A stretch of 64,000 nucleotides of DNA from Apostichopus japonicus (GCF_037975245.1 NC_092568.1:9511501-9575500), one strand, 5' to 3'; shown: positions 23,301 to 36,169, numbered from the stretch's first letter. The notes: generated by a model not told the origin, from the sequence alone. Program-made: numbers and translations.

Positions 23301-26300
23301 TCTCTACCACCTCCCAATCCCCTCTATCCTCCCCTCCCCTCCTCTCCCCTTTCCTCCCCTTCCCAGCCCTCCCCTCATCTCATTCCCCTACTCATCTCCC
23401 CTCCTCTCATCTTCCCTTCCTTCATCACCTCTTCTCTCATCCACCCATTCTCTCTGACAAAATACTTCTTATGACAACAATGCATTTTTTTTTTTTCTCA
23501 AATGATATTATTAATCATCTCTAAGCATCTAACCTCTCATTTGATTTTGGTGTCATTTAAAGGGAAGGCCTTTTACCATGTCACAGGGCTGACTAATTTC
23601 CTATCGGTTATAATAAATTCCTCCACTCTCTACTCTCTCGACTCACACAGGCTGCGATCAGTTCATCACGGAATATGTCGAGTGGTGTGCAACACTTCCT
23701 AGCTGCACTGGCTCAATCTACCAACTCCACACTGTTTAGGAGGCTGAGCATAAAAGAAATCTTGTGGGGTTATTACGACAAATTTTTACACGAGGCCCAG
23801 ATTTTTGCTGGCAAGAAGGTTATACCAAGTGATCATTTTGGATTTCTAATGGGGGTAAGTTTTTTTTACATATTTTTGTATAGTTTTGTTTACCGTTGTC
23901 AGGTACATATTTTAATTGACCTCATGAGCACCCTATGAAAAAACACTTCCTATCGTTGTAGTTCTCAATCATTATTGATACATTATTCCTGCCAATTTCC
24001 AACCCTGTGAGTGAACTATTGTTTCCAACAAACCTGTCATTTCGCATTTGGTTGTAAATGTCTTCATATCATGTCTGATAAAGTAGCATTCTCACATTTT
24101 AGATGTGTATATGCCACAATCTTAAGGGGAAACAATATATTGTAGAGGGCAACCTTTATTAATTTTGACTGATGTGAAAGGTACATATTCCATTATAACT
24201 TCCTGATGAAACTAGAATACAATTCCTACATAGTGTTATTAAGATATCAATAGTTGAAAATTGTCACAGTTCTGTTCCAGAATAAAAACAATGTGTTTTG
24301 CAGCGTGTATCTACAACATTTTAGCCATCTGCTTCAAGTACACTTTTTGATGTCAGCTTCAAATCTTTTTTATTTCAAATATTCTCTGTAGGAATTGTAT
24401 TCATATTTTACCTTAGAAATTGATTTGATTAATCAAAACTTAACTGTCTCCTGAAATATCCTAAGATTAAGATATCCATGTTGTTACAACTGTTTGGCTG
24501 TTCCGTATTAGAGAGTTACAAAACATTTTGCTGGGAAATGTTGCTTTGGACCTAATAAAACACTGACTCCTGGAAGATATATGTAGTTCATTTATTTATT
24601 TGTTTTATCGCCAATTGTGTACAATGGGAAAGGAAGTCTCCTATAAAGTCTTAAAAAGACTTAACAAAGTAGGAGACTCCCTGGAAGAAAAGGGAAAAAA
24701 AATGTACAAATATAAATAATACAGTATATACGTAGGATTAAATATACAGTAATAATTTTCTAATGATGCTGAGATGGATACGTGAATAGATTATATAATA
24801 CTAGTACGAGTTAATCAATTCCTTTTTCAAATGTTTGGTTGACAGCCTTTTTGGGATGTGTAGAGTTTTATATCTTTTTTGACTTCTCATTATTAAACTG
24901 TTTTGATTCAAATGTTTGCTAAACCTTATGATTTTCTCTCTCAGAGGAATGGTACATCGAATGGACTGTACAATGCATATACTGGTGCTGGAAACTACAA
25001 AGATGTAGCAAGAATAGCATACTGGAATGGCACAAATTCTTTAAATTTTTGGTATAGCAAATGGGCTAACATGATCAATGGAACAGGTTTGTACAACCTT
25101 CCTTATTAAATGTCTGCCTAATAATTACACGGAACACATCGTACATGTACAGTAGGGCTAGGTCTGTCCACTTTACTTTGCATTGAATACATGGTGTTGG
25201 GGTTAGCCTGTCCATTTAATAGTTCTATTGAATATATGGTGTAGGGGTTAACCTGTCCATTCAATAATTGTATTGAATACATGGTGTAGGGGTTAGCCTG
25301 TATTGAATACATGGTGTAGGGGTTAACCTGTCCATTTAATAATTGTATTGAATACATGGTGTAGGGGTTAGCCTATCCAGTTAATATTTGCATTGAATAC
25401 ATGGTGGTGGGGTTAGCCTGTCCATTTAATAATTGTATTTGATAACATATGGTGTAGGGATTAGCTTGTCCAGTTAATAATTGCATTGAATACATGGTGT
25501 TGGGGTTAACCTATCCAGTTAATAATTGTATAGAATACATGATGTTGGGATTATGCCTGTCCATTTAATAGTTGTATTGAATACATTGTGTTGGGGTTAA
25601 CCTATCCAGTTAATAATTGTATTGAATACATGATGTTGGGATTATGCCTGTCCATTTAATAGTTGTATTGAATACATGGTGTTGGGGTTAACCTATCCAG
25701 TTAATAATTGTATTGAATACATGATGTTGGGATTATGCCTGTCCATTTAATAGTTGTATTGAATACATGGTGTTGGGGTTAACCTATCCAGTTAATAATT
25801 GTATTGAATACATGGTGTTGGGGTTATGCCTGTCCAATTAATAATTGTATTGAATACATGGTGTTGGGGTTAAACTATCCAGTTAATAATTGTATTGAAT
25901 ACATGGTGTTGGGGTCCACCTAATGATGTAACTACATGATCTTTGCAACAACAGTTTTTACTTCCTTAATATTCATTTATGGGTGGGGCTTAATGGCAAA
26001 TTGTCAAAAAACAGCTTGTAAACAGAATATCTCAACAACCTCAAGATGAATCAATGTCATACTTGGTAGATGTCCCATGATGAGTAGATTGTTTTGGGTT
26101 CCCATGCCATGAATATTAACAAGTGGGCGGGGCTTAAAATTTGCTTCATACTGTGATGTTGGTTCATAATCGGCACATTTTCATGACGTCTCCAACTTTA
26201 TGTCAATAATATTCGTCAATTTGCAAGAAATGGCTTTTAAAGACAAGAGAAGAACCAAATGTTCCTTGGTTTTCATCCTTGGCATATTAGATATGTCTCA

Positions 26301-29300
26301 CATTCATTCATACAATCAGCCATGTTGTTTTTTGTGAATATTTCATAAATATTAATCAGTGGATATAAAATTCTTAATCAGATATCTATGAAAATAATTA
26401 GTACAAAATTAGCTTTATTATTATACTGTGTACTTGGATAATACAGTGTAAGTGTATAGATACATGCTTACGAGATCATAAAATTAGACATCATTAATAT
26501 TTATGTATGTATCTGTGTTTATACTATGTCACTAATTATACGTGATAATCAACATGATAACTGATTCCTGGTACCTTCCTTTATATGTTGCCACATTAGT
26601 CAATAGATAATCCCTCTTCATCTGTTTTGTGCACAAGTTCATGAACATTAACAGGTGTGGCTCACCACACTATGAATATTTTTTGGGCATCGGAACCACT
26701 AAACTTTTTTCGTTTTCTGGTTGTTTTATTCAAACGGTATTTTCGCAGATGGAACAATGTTTCACCCGTTCATCGACAAATCTGAAATTCTGTATATATT
26801 CAATCCGGATACATGCAGGTAAAAATATTGTAAATCTTTTGATTTTGGTGAAACTTGGCTGTTTGCCTGACTTGCAGCAAATTATGAAATTCTGAATATT
26901 CTTTGTCGTCACTTGTGAGTTGACTTGAGTCAAGTGTAAACTGTCTGGAATAAATGCAGCTACCAGTAGTTAGCATATTACTGAAATTGCAAAGCAAAAT
27001 TACTTCAAAATGACTAGTAATTAGCTGGTACAAAGAGCAAGATCAAAAATATGAAGTGCAGTGTTGGTAACAAGATATGAACTTGAAATGCAACAAATTT
27101 ATTAAAAGGGGGAGTTTATAGTGACTGGTCAAAATATAAAAACTAATGAAGTAGATTTAGTAAAAAATTCTGACACTGTTTCTTAAAAACATCGAGGATA
27201 AAGGGTTGGTGGTGTTGGGTGGATGGTGGGGGCCAGAGGAGGCGCTGTGATGGTATATCATAACATTAAATGTGTGTTGTACACTACCTTGCTTTATTAA
27301 AAATGAAATTAACAAAGATATCAGCTGGGGGAGTAGGAGGGAGTGGTGGTCAGATTATTATTTACAACATTTTTCCAATTTTTTACAGGGTGGGGAACTT
27401 TTTATGTTTCAATACAGAAAAGTTTGAAATAGGTATTTTCTCCATTATCTTTCAGATCTCTGCCCTACATATTTAAAGAGGACGCGTGGTATCTAGATAT
27501 ACCGCTGCACCACTACTATCTTCCTCCTTACGTGTACGCCAACACAACCTATCATCCAGAAAATAAGGAGTTTTGTAATTCACGCTGCCTGTTCTCTGGC
27601 GTCTTCAACATATCTCAGTGTTCGAGAGGTAAGTTTGGTGTTAAAAATTATTGGATATGAAGAAAACGGTTGTTCACATCCAGGACCTACTTGAAAACCA
27701 TGTAGGTCTCAGCCAACCTATCACCCTGCTTTTATTGTTATGCCCCTGTGATGTCAGGTTATATTTCAAATTTCTCTCCTTCAGTATCATGCTATGGTTT
27801 AGGTTGACACCGCTCACATTAACACTTTTCGACTGACCCAGCCACTGGTTATTCAAGGTGCCTTCTCTTCCACAGAGTAGATTGCCCAAATAGACAGTTT
27901 TCCTACCCACCTTCAGGCTGGACACAAGTGCCCACCCCTTCCTCCCCTTTCCCTCCTCCCCTTTCCCTCCTCCCCTTTCCCTTGTCCCCTTTCCCTCCTC
28001 CCCTTTCCCTTGTCCCCTTTCCCTCCTCCCCATTCCCTCCTCCCCTTTCTCTCCCCTCTTTTCCCTCAACTCCTCTCCTTTCCCTCTTCTCCTTTTTCTA
28101 TTTTCTTTTTCCCTCCTCCCCTCTCCCTCCCCTCCTCTCCCTCCTCTCCCTCCCCTCCTCTCCCTCCCCTCCTCTGCTTCCTCTCCCCTCCTCTGCTTCC
28201 TCTCCTCTCCTTTCTCGCCTCTCCTTCCCCTCCTCTTCCTCGTCTCTCCTTCTCCCTCTCCTCTCCTTTCCTTCCTTCTCTCCTTTCCTTTCCCTCCTCC
28301 CCTTTCCCTCCTCTCCTTTCCCTCCCCTCCTCTCCTTTCCCTCCTTTCCTTTCCCTACTCCCCTTTCCCTCCTCTTCCCCTTTCCCTTAACTCTTCCCCT
28401 TTCCCTCCCCTCCTCTCCCTCCTTTCCTTTCCCACCCCTCCTCTCCTGTATTTTCCCTCCTCTCCTTTCCCACCTCTCCTTTCCCTCTTTGCCTTCCCCT
28501 CCTCCCCTTTCCCTCCTTCCCCCTTTCCTCCAAAGAGTGAATAGAGTTTGATGAGCTAACCCACTAACCGTCCTTTACCACCTACACCTTGTATTACTCC
28601 AGAGTTTTCTCATCCACAGGTGCTCCGCTAGGCCTTTCTAATCCACATTTCTTGTACGGCAGCAAGGATTTACAAGACTCTGTAGAGGGACTGAATCCTA
28701 ATGTGTCTTTGCATGAGAATTTCTTTCAAGTCGAACCTGTGAGTATTGGCATTCTTGTTATTCCGTGAAATTTGAGATATACTGGAGAAATCTACAGGAA
28801 TGAAATGAAGGATCGGCTAGGAGATTACAGTAGCTCACCCAGAAGAGGGGATTTGGGAGGGTATTCTGCCCTTGAGTACTGATTAGAGAAACAGGGGGGG
28901 GGGAGATGAAACAGATAAACAAATTAAGAAACAGAAAAACGGATTTATGAAGAAATCGGTGAGAATTATGATCAATTTTTTTTTTTTTTAAGAATGAGAA
29001 CAGAACAGAGAACATCCATGAAACTCGGAATATGTTGCTCTTCACTGCTAATGCATTTTCTCAACTGATACAGTGTATAGCAGTGCGCTTTGCCGGGCAG
29101 TTGTTTCTCTAGGTCTGAATTCAAAATAACGTCCGATGTATAATAAATGGATAGATGTGTAAATATTGTTATGCGAAGTGATCCTGCTTGGAGCGAGAAT
29201 TCATCATTTGTGAGTGTCCTGGTTATGATTTCCTTTCAGATTATGGGTATGCCATATATCTTTGCTGAGAGGCTTCAAATAAATCTCTTTGTGGAACCAT

Positions 29301-31640
29301 ATCCATTCTTATCGTGAGTTTGATATTTCTTCTTGATTATTCTTTGACGGTAAAGGAATCTATTATTAAATTGTAGTCGTTTTAAGATGTCACAATCAAT
29401 ATTTATGGAGTCTATGTACACTGTGTGTGATTTTAAAGTCTTGACTATGAGTAATAATTTAATTAATATTTTAGATAATATCTCTCTTTGATTTAAATTC
29501 AGTTTGATTTTTTTTCTTCCCCATCTCATTTATTTAAGAGTTTATGAGAGTATATGAGATTATTCAAGAGTATACGAGCATATTATTATATTCAAGAGTA
29601 TTTATGTATATGGTACACAGTACACACTTGTATTTACAATTCTGGTAACTACATTTGAAATTGAAATATTTACAAAATGCGAAAAATATTTTGAATTTTT
29701 TTTTTTTCCCCCTCTTCTTTTATAAATATATATACATAAATTCAGTTTGATTAATTATCAAATAGTAAATAGATTACGACAACACACATATATATCTGGG
29801 CATCACCAGGGGTTACAAGAGGGTCGAATACCCCGGCATCCATCATCAAACCCTCTCAGGCCTTGTCCCAATTTGCTTTCAACAGCTTGATGAGAAGCAA
29901 AACCTATCTCACGAAACCCTTTACTTTTGTTAAGAGTACTCACGGCTTTAGTTTAACCTGGTTTCTGTTTTACCTTTCTTTTTCAATTTCAGGGATATGC
30001 AAAATGTTCCATCTTTCTACTTTCCTTTCCTGTGGTTTGAAGAGGTAGGTTTGAAAATGTTTACATCCTGATGTGATTCCTTAAAGAACCTCGGCTCACT
30101 TTAACCTGCTTTTAGTTGATATCGGGTAACGTTGAAGGTTTGAGCTCACACTTATCAAACCGATTTAAAAAAAATAAATAAATAAAAAAGCGATTTAAAA
30201 ATAAAAAAAGCCTCTGAAGAAGATCCTGCTAGGATTGAAACGTCAGACCAACTTACTTTTACACGACTTAATAAAAGGAAGTATTAACCATGGTTTTGAA
30301 AATGAGAGCAAATTTTGTATAAAGTGACGCAGGGGGAGGGGCGCAGGGTGGATCCTAAGGTAGATACTAAGGGGTAGCCCTGGGACTTAAAAGTCTCATA
30401 TTTGCCAGTCAGTAACTGTGACCTTTGCCCAGGATATATATATACAACACAAGTCCATGAACCAATAATATTGTTACAGGTTGCATAGAATAGAATATTA
30501 GATGTCTTACTGTTAAAACGACTGCTACCTCATCCCTCCCCCTGATCTATCCTCCAATCAAATGAATTGCAGAAACGATTGCTTGTATCCAATTTTCCGT
30601 GTCAAATAATCAGCCTTTTCATGATTTTTTATTTTTTCCAGAAAGTAACAGTGAGGACAGAGGATGCCATGAAATATAAATCGACCATCTTGGTGATAAA
30701 TACGGTAGTCTTTGCATTAAAGATAGGATTATCTATCTTTGGAGGCTGTCTTATACTAGCGGCTGGGACTCTTTTAACTAGGAAGATAGTCTACTCTTCT
30801 CGGGAGAGAAGTGTGGCAAAGGTTTGTTACATTCTGTTGATTAATTTTAATTAAATCTAATAATTGAATAGTTGCTGCAGCAAAATTTAAAAAAAAAATT
30901 TTTTTTTCTCTTTCAATTATTTTTGTTTGAAGCAAAGTTTCTTCTCAGTTATCTCTGTTTATTGATAATTTAAAATGGGAATCAAACATGCAAATCTTCT
31001 GTCTAGCAATATGAGCCTGTTCTTTTTTTTTTATCTTTTTTTTTTTTATTGTATTCATTTTATTCATTATTTATCCTTTGCCTTGGTTGTATGTGAATGA
31101 AACTGGGATTTGGTCCCTGGTTACACCACCATGTGTATGCAAAGTACTGTGGCTTTAGGCTGGCATTTTAATGTGGTATTTTGCAGTGTAACATACAAAC
31201 ACATTAAGTGCTAAAGGTCCCAGTATTTTCTTTGCAGTGTCTCCAAGTGACCAAACCATTTTGTAATAAATGTTGAATTATTTCAAATGACTCACACGTT
31301 GTTGCAACCAAGGCAGGTGTTTTAATACAGCTGTTTGGTATTAATACTTCAATTTCAGGAAAACTATCAAGTGTTTCAACCCATTTGGATTATTCAACAA
31401 ATTTAAATGACTATTGTTTAATAGATGATAAAGACATCTTATATCTCACACGACAATTTTATATCAGATATGATTACTTTGACTATAGGAATGACAGAAC
31501 TTTTTCCCATTTTCTTCCCACTATTTTAGGGATCCAAGCAACATCTTTTGTCAAGGAACAGTGACAATAGTAACCATAGCAACAGTAACAACTCCCATAT
31601 GGTTGTCAATGAAAGATCCCCCCTCTTGCCGACAATTTGA
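19680..31640 (+). CDS. SCARB2: LIMP-2/SCARB2-like lysosomal scavenger receptor class B protein, complete, 514 aa
   Basis: Twelve exons: 19680-19793, 20155-20318, 22980-23121, 23651-23854, 24945-25086, 26749-26818, 27456-27628, 28620-28738, 29240-29313, 29993-30044, 30642-30821, 31530-31640. They sum to 1542 coding bases plus stop with every phase agreeing. Seen: N-terminal helix (~res 8-24); ectodomain with 'PLYQTFYFLEIENPDE', 'VGPYVY', 'LWGYYDKF', 'YWNGTNSLNFW', 'MINGTDGTMFHPF', 'LGLSNPHFLYG'; four cysteines C278, C319, C323, C334 in the LIMP-2 disulfide arrangement; ten N-x-S/T sequons (93,106,147,164,210,236,253,308,330,364); second helix ~446-463; tail ending E506-R-S-P-L-L-P-T-I. Known family: LIMP-2 carries beta-glucocerebrosidase to lysosomes and uses a C-terminal [DE]xxxL[LI] AP-3/AP-1 signal. 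That role here is inferred. The start has A at -3 and an in-frame TGA at 19659-19661. The upstream sequence looks like a splice acceptor, so a non-coding 5' exon is likely. Family membership is near certain; orthology to SCARB2 rather than CD36/SCARB1 is less so. Confidence 0.92.
20350..20482. repeat. TA/TATG/TATT-rich microsatellite, intron 2 of the LIMP-2-like gene
   Basis: Starts only ~30 bp after the donor at 20319. Interrupted TA repeats with tatttatatg blocks. Confidence 0.9.
21305..21590 (+). mobile_element. tRNA-derived SINE with CATA-rich tail
   Basis: Contains GGTTCGAGGCACC (~21373), matching a Pol III B box (10 of 11 bases of GGTTCGANNCC), after a degraded A-box region. A body of ~200 bp follows ('ggctttgataagccaatgag', 'cttcttcgcgagttcctgct') and the end is a (CATA)n-like tail at 21551-21590. 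The combination of B box, body and simple tail is the usual SINE layout. No clear TSD. In intron 2 of the LIMP-2-like gene. Confidence 0.6.
23190..23457 (+). repeat. Polypyrimidine tract, intron 3 of the LIMP-2-like gene
   Basis: About 270 bp almost purely C and T on the plus strand (cctctcc, ccttccc). Ends 190 bp before exon 4. Confidence 0.9.
24590..24700. repeat. Inverted-repeat element, intron 4 of the LIMP-2-like gene
   Basis: 'aagtctcctataaagtctt' is followed after four A's by 'agactt...taggagactccc', so AGTCTCCTA/TAGGAGACT and AAGTCTT/AAGACTT pair as a stem. Preceded by 'tttatttatttgttttatcgcc', a composition like other short interspersed elements. Family unknown. Confidence 0.5.
25184..25914 (+). 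repeat. 45/46-bp minisatellite, ~16 units, intron 5 of the LIMP-2-like gene
   Basis: Unit begins 'gaatacatggtgttggggtt', then 'aacctatccagttaataatt' and 'gtatt'. A second type has 'gatgttgggattatgcctgt' and 'ccatttaatagttgtatt'. Between ~25530 and 25800 the two types alternate as a ~91-bp higher-order unit. Confidence 0.93.
27928..28535 (+). repeat. 600-bp polypyrimidine tract, intron 7 of the LIMP-2-like gene
   Basis: Continuous C/T strand built from variants of 'ccctttccctcctcc'; the complementary strand is G-rich with many G3-G4 runs. Ends 85 bp before exon 8 (28620). Long proline/serine frames inside are artefacts. Confidence 0.95.
30210..30270 (+). mobile_element. Fragment carrying a hammerhead-like hairpin (relative of the 36702 insertion)
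   Basis: In intron 10 of the LIMP-2-like gene: CTGAAGA (30214-30220), a hairpin arm GATCC (30222-30226), loop, GGATT, then GAAACGTC (30237-30244) and 'agaccaacttacttttacac'. The same order recurs at 36702. Ends and TSD are not determined. Confidence 0.5.
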
Positions 31641-32386
31641 AGATAAACTCTGACTTCTTTGAAAGCTTTCAGGGAAAAATGGAAATGGGGAATTGCAGAT
31701 TGCTCGGAGAAACCTACTGCTGTAACCTGTAGATCTGTAGACTTCAAGCTTAAAAAGAAAGTCTGATGATATTGAAAGGATCTTTTGTAAGCTCCAGCAA
31801 TTCTGTTTTTGTTTTGCCAAATGTTGTAAAGTATCATTGTAAGTGTTTTGTTATTGCAAGAGTTTATCCAGGTTGAATCAAGTAGAGATTCATCGCTCAT
31901 TGGAACATTCACCGTGGTAACGGCGAATGTAATCTTTGAAAGCTAGGTCATCAGTATTGCTTGCCCCTCAAATCTGCTAGAAGTTCAAATAATGGTCACC
32001 TCTGTTACAACTACAACAAACATTTTGACTACCAGTTTTTCATCATCAAGATATGTAATCTTCTAAGTCACCACTCCTCGTTGACTGGGAATTATTTGAG
32101 ATATTAACGATCAGTATCAAGCAATTTTGAGCATGCTAAAAATTTAGGGTACTATTAATGATCTTTAAGCCTAGTTTTTTGGAAGTGGATGTAGGCAATA
32201 CATTGTAATGTACATGTATCGTCTCACACAGCAGACTAAATCCCACAGATACCTTGATTGACATTTGACACTTTTCTTGATAGTATTGTTATTGAAATGG
32301 ACCCAAAAGGCTTAAGAAAAGGAGTGGACAGTCAAACGAATGACAGAAGACACCAGTAGCTGCGGTTGACGTAATCTATTCTTACA

Positions 32387-32392
32387 ATAAAA
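32387..32392 (+). promoter_or_regulatory. Candidate poly(A) signal AATAAA of the LIMP-2-like gene
   Basis: First good AATAAA found downstream of the stop at 31640. It would give a 3' UTR of about 750 nt (31641 to ~32410). No cleavage-site evidence is visible from sequence alone. Confidence 0.45.
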
Positions 32393-35300
32393 CAGCCTCT
32401 GTAAAACAACATGAATATGCGAATATGACCTCATTAGTATGCAAACAATTAATATAAATGCTTCACACTTTCTAGTTTAACTCTCTTCTAAGTTTCTAAA
32501 TATCAACATAACAATTTTCCCTCGGTTCATGTAATATAACTCTCAGAAAACATCAGTATCAATGATAACATGCACAGAGTAAAACTGCATGGATCTGTAT
32601 GAACGGAAAAGAAACTTTATTTACAACATTTACACTTGACCCTTGACATGATAACTCACCAGGCTAAAACTAGATACAAGGTTTTGACTTCAGCAAATGG
32701 CAAGCATCATAGTTGGTAGATACCCAAGGTAGAGGAGAACTCACACCAAACCTGTTTGAATTAAATATATACCAGTTTACAGTCTATGTCCTTTTACTGA
32801 AAATTATATAATCTGCGTTCGGTTGAATCCAAAGTCACAACAATTTAGTTCAGTTGAATAACAAACAGTACAAATCTTACATAACTTTACAAAACTCTGT
32901 CAATAAGCATAGTCTTTAATCAAAAACATTTAATCAAACAATTAAATAAGTTTTAACACCTTGCAATCCCATTCAACACATATTAACGTATACCGTAGCA
33001 GAATTCATACATTGGGAACCAAAACAACACTTTGATACTCCCACTTAATAATACTGAAAGTGCGCCGCCATTTTGACAAACAAAAATGCCAGGCTTCCAT
33101 AGCACTTCAACCCACACCTATTACGTAATGGCACATTTACCTATCCTAACATGAGCACTGTTACAACAAGAATAATCTAATATTACGATCCATCGGAATG
33201 ATAAATAAACTTAAACATGATATCAATATACGTACATCATTTCTAGGACAATAAATCTTAAGAATACGAACATTGAAATAAGTAAGGATATGATCATTGA
33301 AAGAAAATATACGTTCTCACGAGTCCCGAATTTCTAACGATAACATTCGTGGAACCCCTATACCAAGTATATCATTGAAAAGCTACAGACAGCTTCATTG
33401 ATACAGAGTCATAAGATTCGATCAAGAATTACAGAATTACCTCTGCCACGGGAGTAAGTACCAAAACATTGCCAGGTAGAATTTAACACCACTACATTAT
33501 TGTTTGCAATTTGCTGAAATATATTATTTCTACGTCCTTGTGATGCCTCATTGGGAACGTTGTTCAACTCGCTCAAAATAAGGTAAAAAGATTTACTTTA
33601 ATGCCACCGTTTGTTATTTTCGTACTGTTTTAGAAAGAAAAAAGTTGCACATAGTAGATGGATGATTAGTGTCAGATTTTTATTACACCAATGATCTTTA
33701 CTACTGTGTGTTCTTTCGTCGTGTCCCCAAGATGAACTGTTTAAAAAATAAAAAAAAGATGTTATAAAATGTATTAGCCAAACTCGCATATATTCATGGA
33801 AAAGAGGGGATTGTCTTCAAGTCTGGTTGTTGGAAGAACTTCCTTTTTCTACATGACGAGAAAGAAGATAAAGGGAGAAAAAAAAGTTCATAGGAATCCT
33901 GTGAATATAAATCCGATTAATATTCAATGTTATTCATATTTCTTTTATTACCTCCATTTCTGCGATTTCCATGTCGACCTTTGTCGTTCATCTCATCGCA
34001 TCTGACAGAAGAAGTTTCATTTGTCAAGGTGTTGTAACGAGTAACGGAGATCACTGGTTATTTCTTGATCAGAATTCTTTGTTTTCTTGTGTAAAGAGGA
34101 TTTTTCAGCTTAAAATTTTCTTTTCAAACTTAATTGTTGGTTAACTAATCCTGTCAGTCCGTAAGACATTCTCTAAGACCCGTTGCACGTGACCAGTTTC
34201 ATCTCAACCGTCACAACTTGCAAACTCGTAGTATATGGTATCGAGCAAATGTGCCTCATGCTTTAGGACATCAACTTAGCAAATTTGAAAAAGTCTCATC
34301 TACCGTTGTCGGGACAACTGAACATGTGGCATTTTCCTGATTGGCATTCGGCAACGGTTGATGACTAACAATGTCAAGTTTCAAAAATATCACAGGGATA
34401 TAATATATTGAACGTGACCTATACAAGCACCGGTGGCCAACGAGAAACGGTTGTTTTGAGCGCTTGTCAGTTGTTATGCGGGGGGTGGGGGATGGGGTGG
34501 GAGAGGCTCAGTGGTGAGGTGGGTCTTGACGACTATTGAAAACTAGGTCGTGGAGTTGAATATGGGCAGTGTGCGACCTGCTTAAGAGAAGCTTTTTGTT
34601 TTGTTTTTTTCAGTACTATCATAGGGACTGACTTTAGGTCGTCCGTTTGGCTTTAAAAGCAATCTTTTCTCTCGTTTTAAGGACTTAAAGGCTGTATTAT
34701 TTTGAACAGGCCTTTGACAAGAATCACTGACATATAATTGTCTGTACTCCTCATTCAGATCTCTCGTGTTAACGACCGTCTTGATTAATATCACAGTTTA
34801 GGAAATAATAAATGATTGAATTTAACGTGTGAGAAAGAAAAAAAACTTGTCAGACAATGTTAAAAAGTATACCAGTGAGTAGCAATGTTTGGGTGAGGAT
34901 CGCAGCAATAAACGTACAACTGAACACTTAAAAAACGATGAGAAATTGATGACTTGAAGAGTGGCAAGATAAATATTCCTCAAGTTCGTTTGTTGCTGTG
35001 TTGACTGTTTTGTGGTAAAATTACATGTCATTGTTCAAAATGGGCCTTGTCTTAAAGGCCTGTGTTAAAGTGTGTGAAAGAGCCAAACATAAAATGTTAG
35101 CAGCTGGTTAATATCATTCCCTTTTTTTTTTCTTCTCTTTTTTTTTGACAATTTATTAACCATTGGGCAGTATAATATAATTATCTGCTTTAATATTCTT
35201 TCCTTTTTTTTTCCTCCTTTTTTTTTTTTGGACCATTTAATGGATTGAATGTCAAAATGTGAAAAGGTGAAGTCTTAATTGTTTTCCACGGTGTGCAATC

Positions 35301-36169
35301 ATTCGTTAATTAAAGGTCTACGGAGACCTATAAACAACAATGTGCTAATCACCCTAATAGGCACTACAACTCCCACCAAAATTCATCAAGAATTTACCAT
35401 TCAAAAAGTCTTTACTTAATTCTAGTTTTATCTATGAATAAACATTAGCTAATTATGCACAATGATGATATCAAGGGAGTGACTGCCTAATTTTCAGTTA
35501 AGTTATTTCTTCTTTTTTTGTACAAGCTTTGTTTCAAGGACACTGAACGCAGGTGTGTGGCCTGACGGGATTTATTGAAATATTGTATTGTCCTCTTTGA
35601 AAGAGGAACATTACATTATTCCAATGATAATATGAGGGCTTTTAAGTAAGAGTTAACCCTCTTAAGCGCTAAAATAAGAAATTTTGATGAATGCAACACT
35701 CCACTGACTCCATAGTTGGCACATATTTAATGAGTTTCCTAGATAAATCAAAACTTCAAATGTGTGTATCTTGGAAATGAAAGGAGCTTTTCAAAAACTA
35801 TTAACAGATTTTGAATGAGATTATCACACACAAGAAATGTACTGAATATGGGGCTAGGTGTCTGTAGTACTAAAATGGTTTTATCCTTTTTCTTTACAAG
35901 ACTAATGGAACTATGCAAAGTTATGAACCCCAAAATTTGAATAGATCCCAGCCAAATTCCATCCACTAATGGAATGATCCTATAGAAAGCTAGGAGAGCA
36001 GGAACGGTTACTGACAATTACATACCTGATTTGCAATTCTCTGAACACTCATTCAGACAGAGAAGGCTTGATATTTAAGCAAGTGTTCATCCAGCACGCT
36101 TAGAGTTTCAAACAAACTTCTGTGGGTTGCCTGAACCTTGAAATTCACTCAAAGTTAAAACTAAACTAA
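32393..36169. other. Intergenic between the LIMP-2-like gene and the 36-kb repeat
   Basis: No supported gene on either strand; short open frames lack recognisable domains. Several poly-T runs (35120-35230). Confidence 0.6.

Noticed and set aside
27928..28551. Long proline/serine/leucine-rich open frames on the plus strand and a Glu/Gly-rich frame on the minus strand
   Set aside because: They are translations of the polypyrimidine tract inside a well-defined intron. No codon structure or domain.
34188..34196. CACGTGACC E-box downstream of the LIMP-2-like gene
   Set aside because: Only the core matches the CLEAR motif and it is 2.5 kb past the stop; no promoter nearby.
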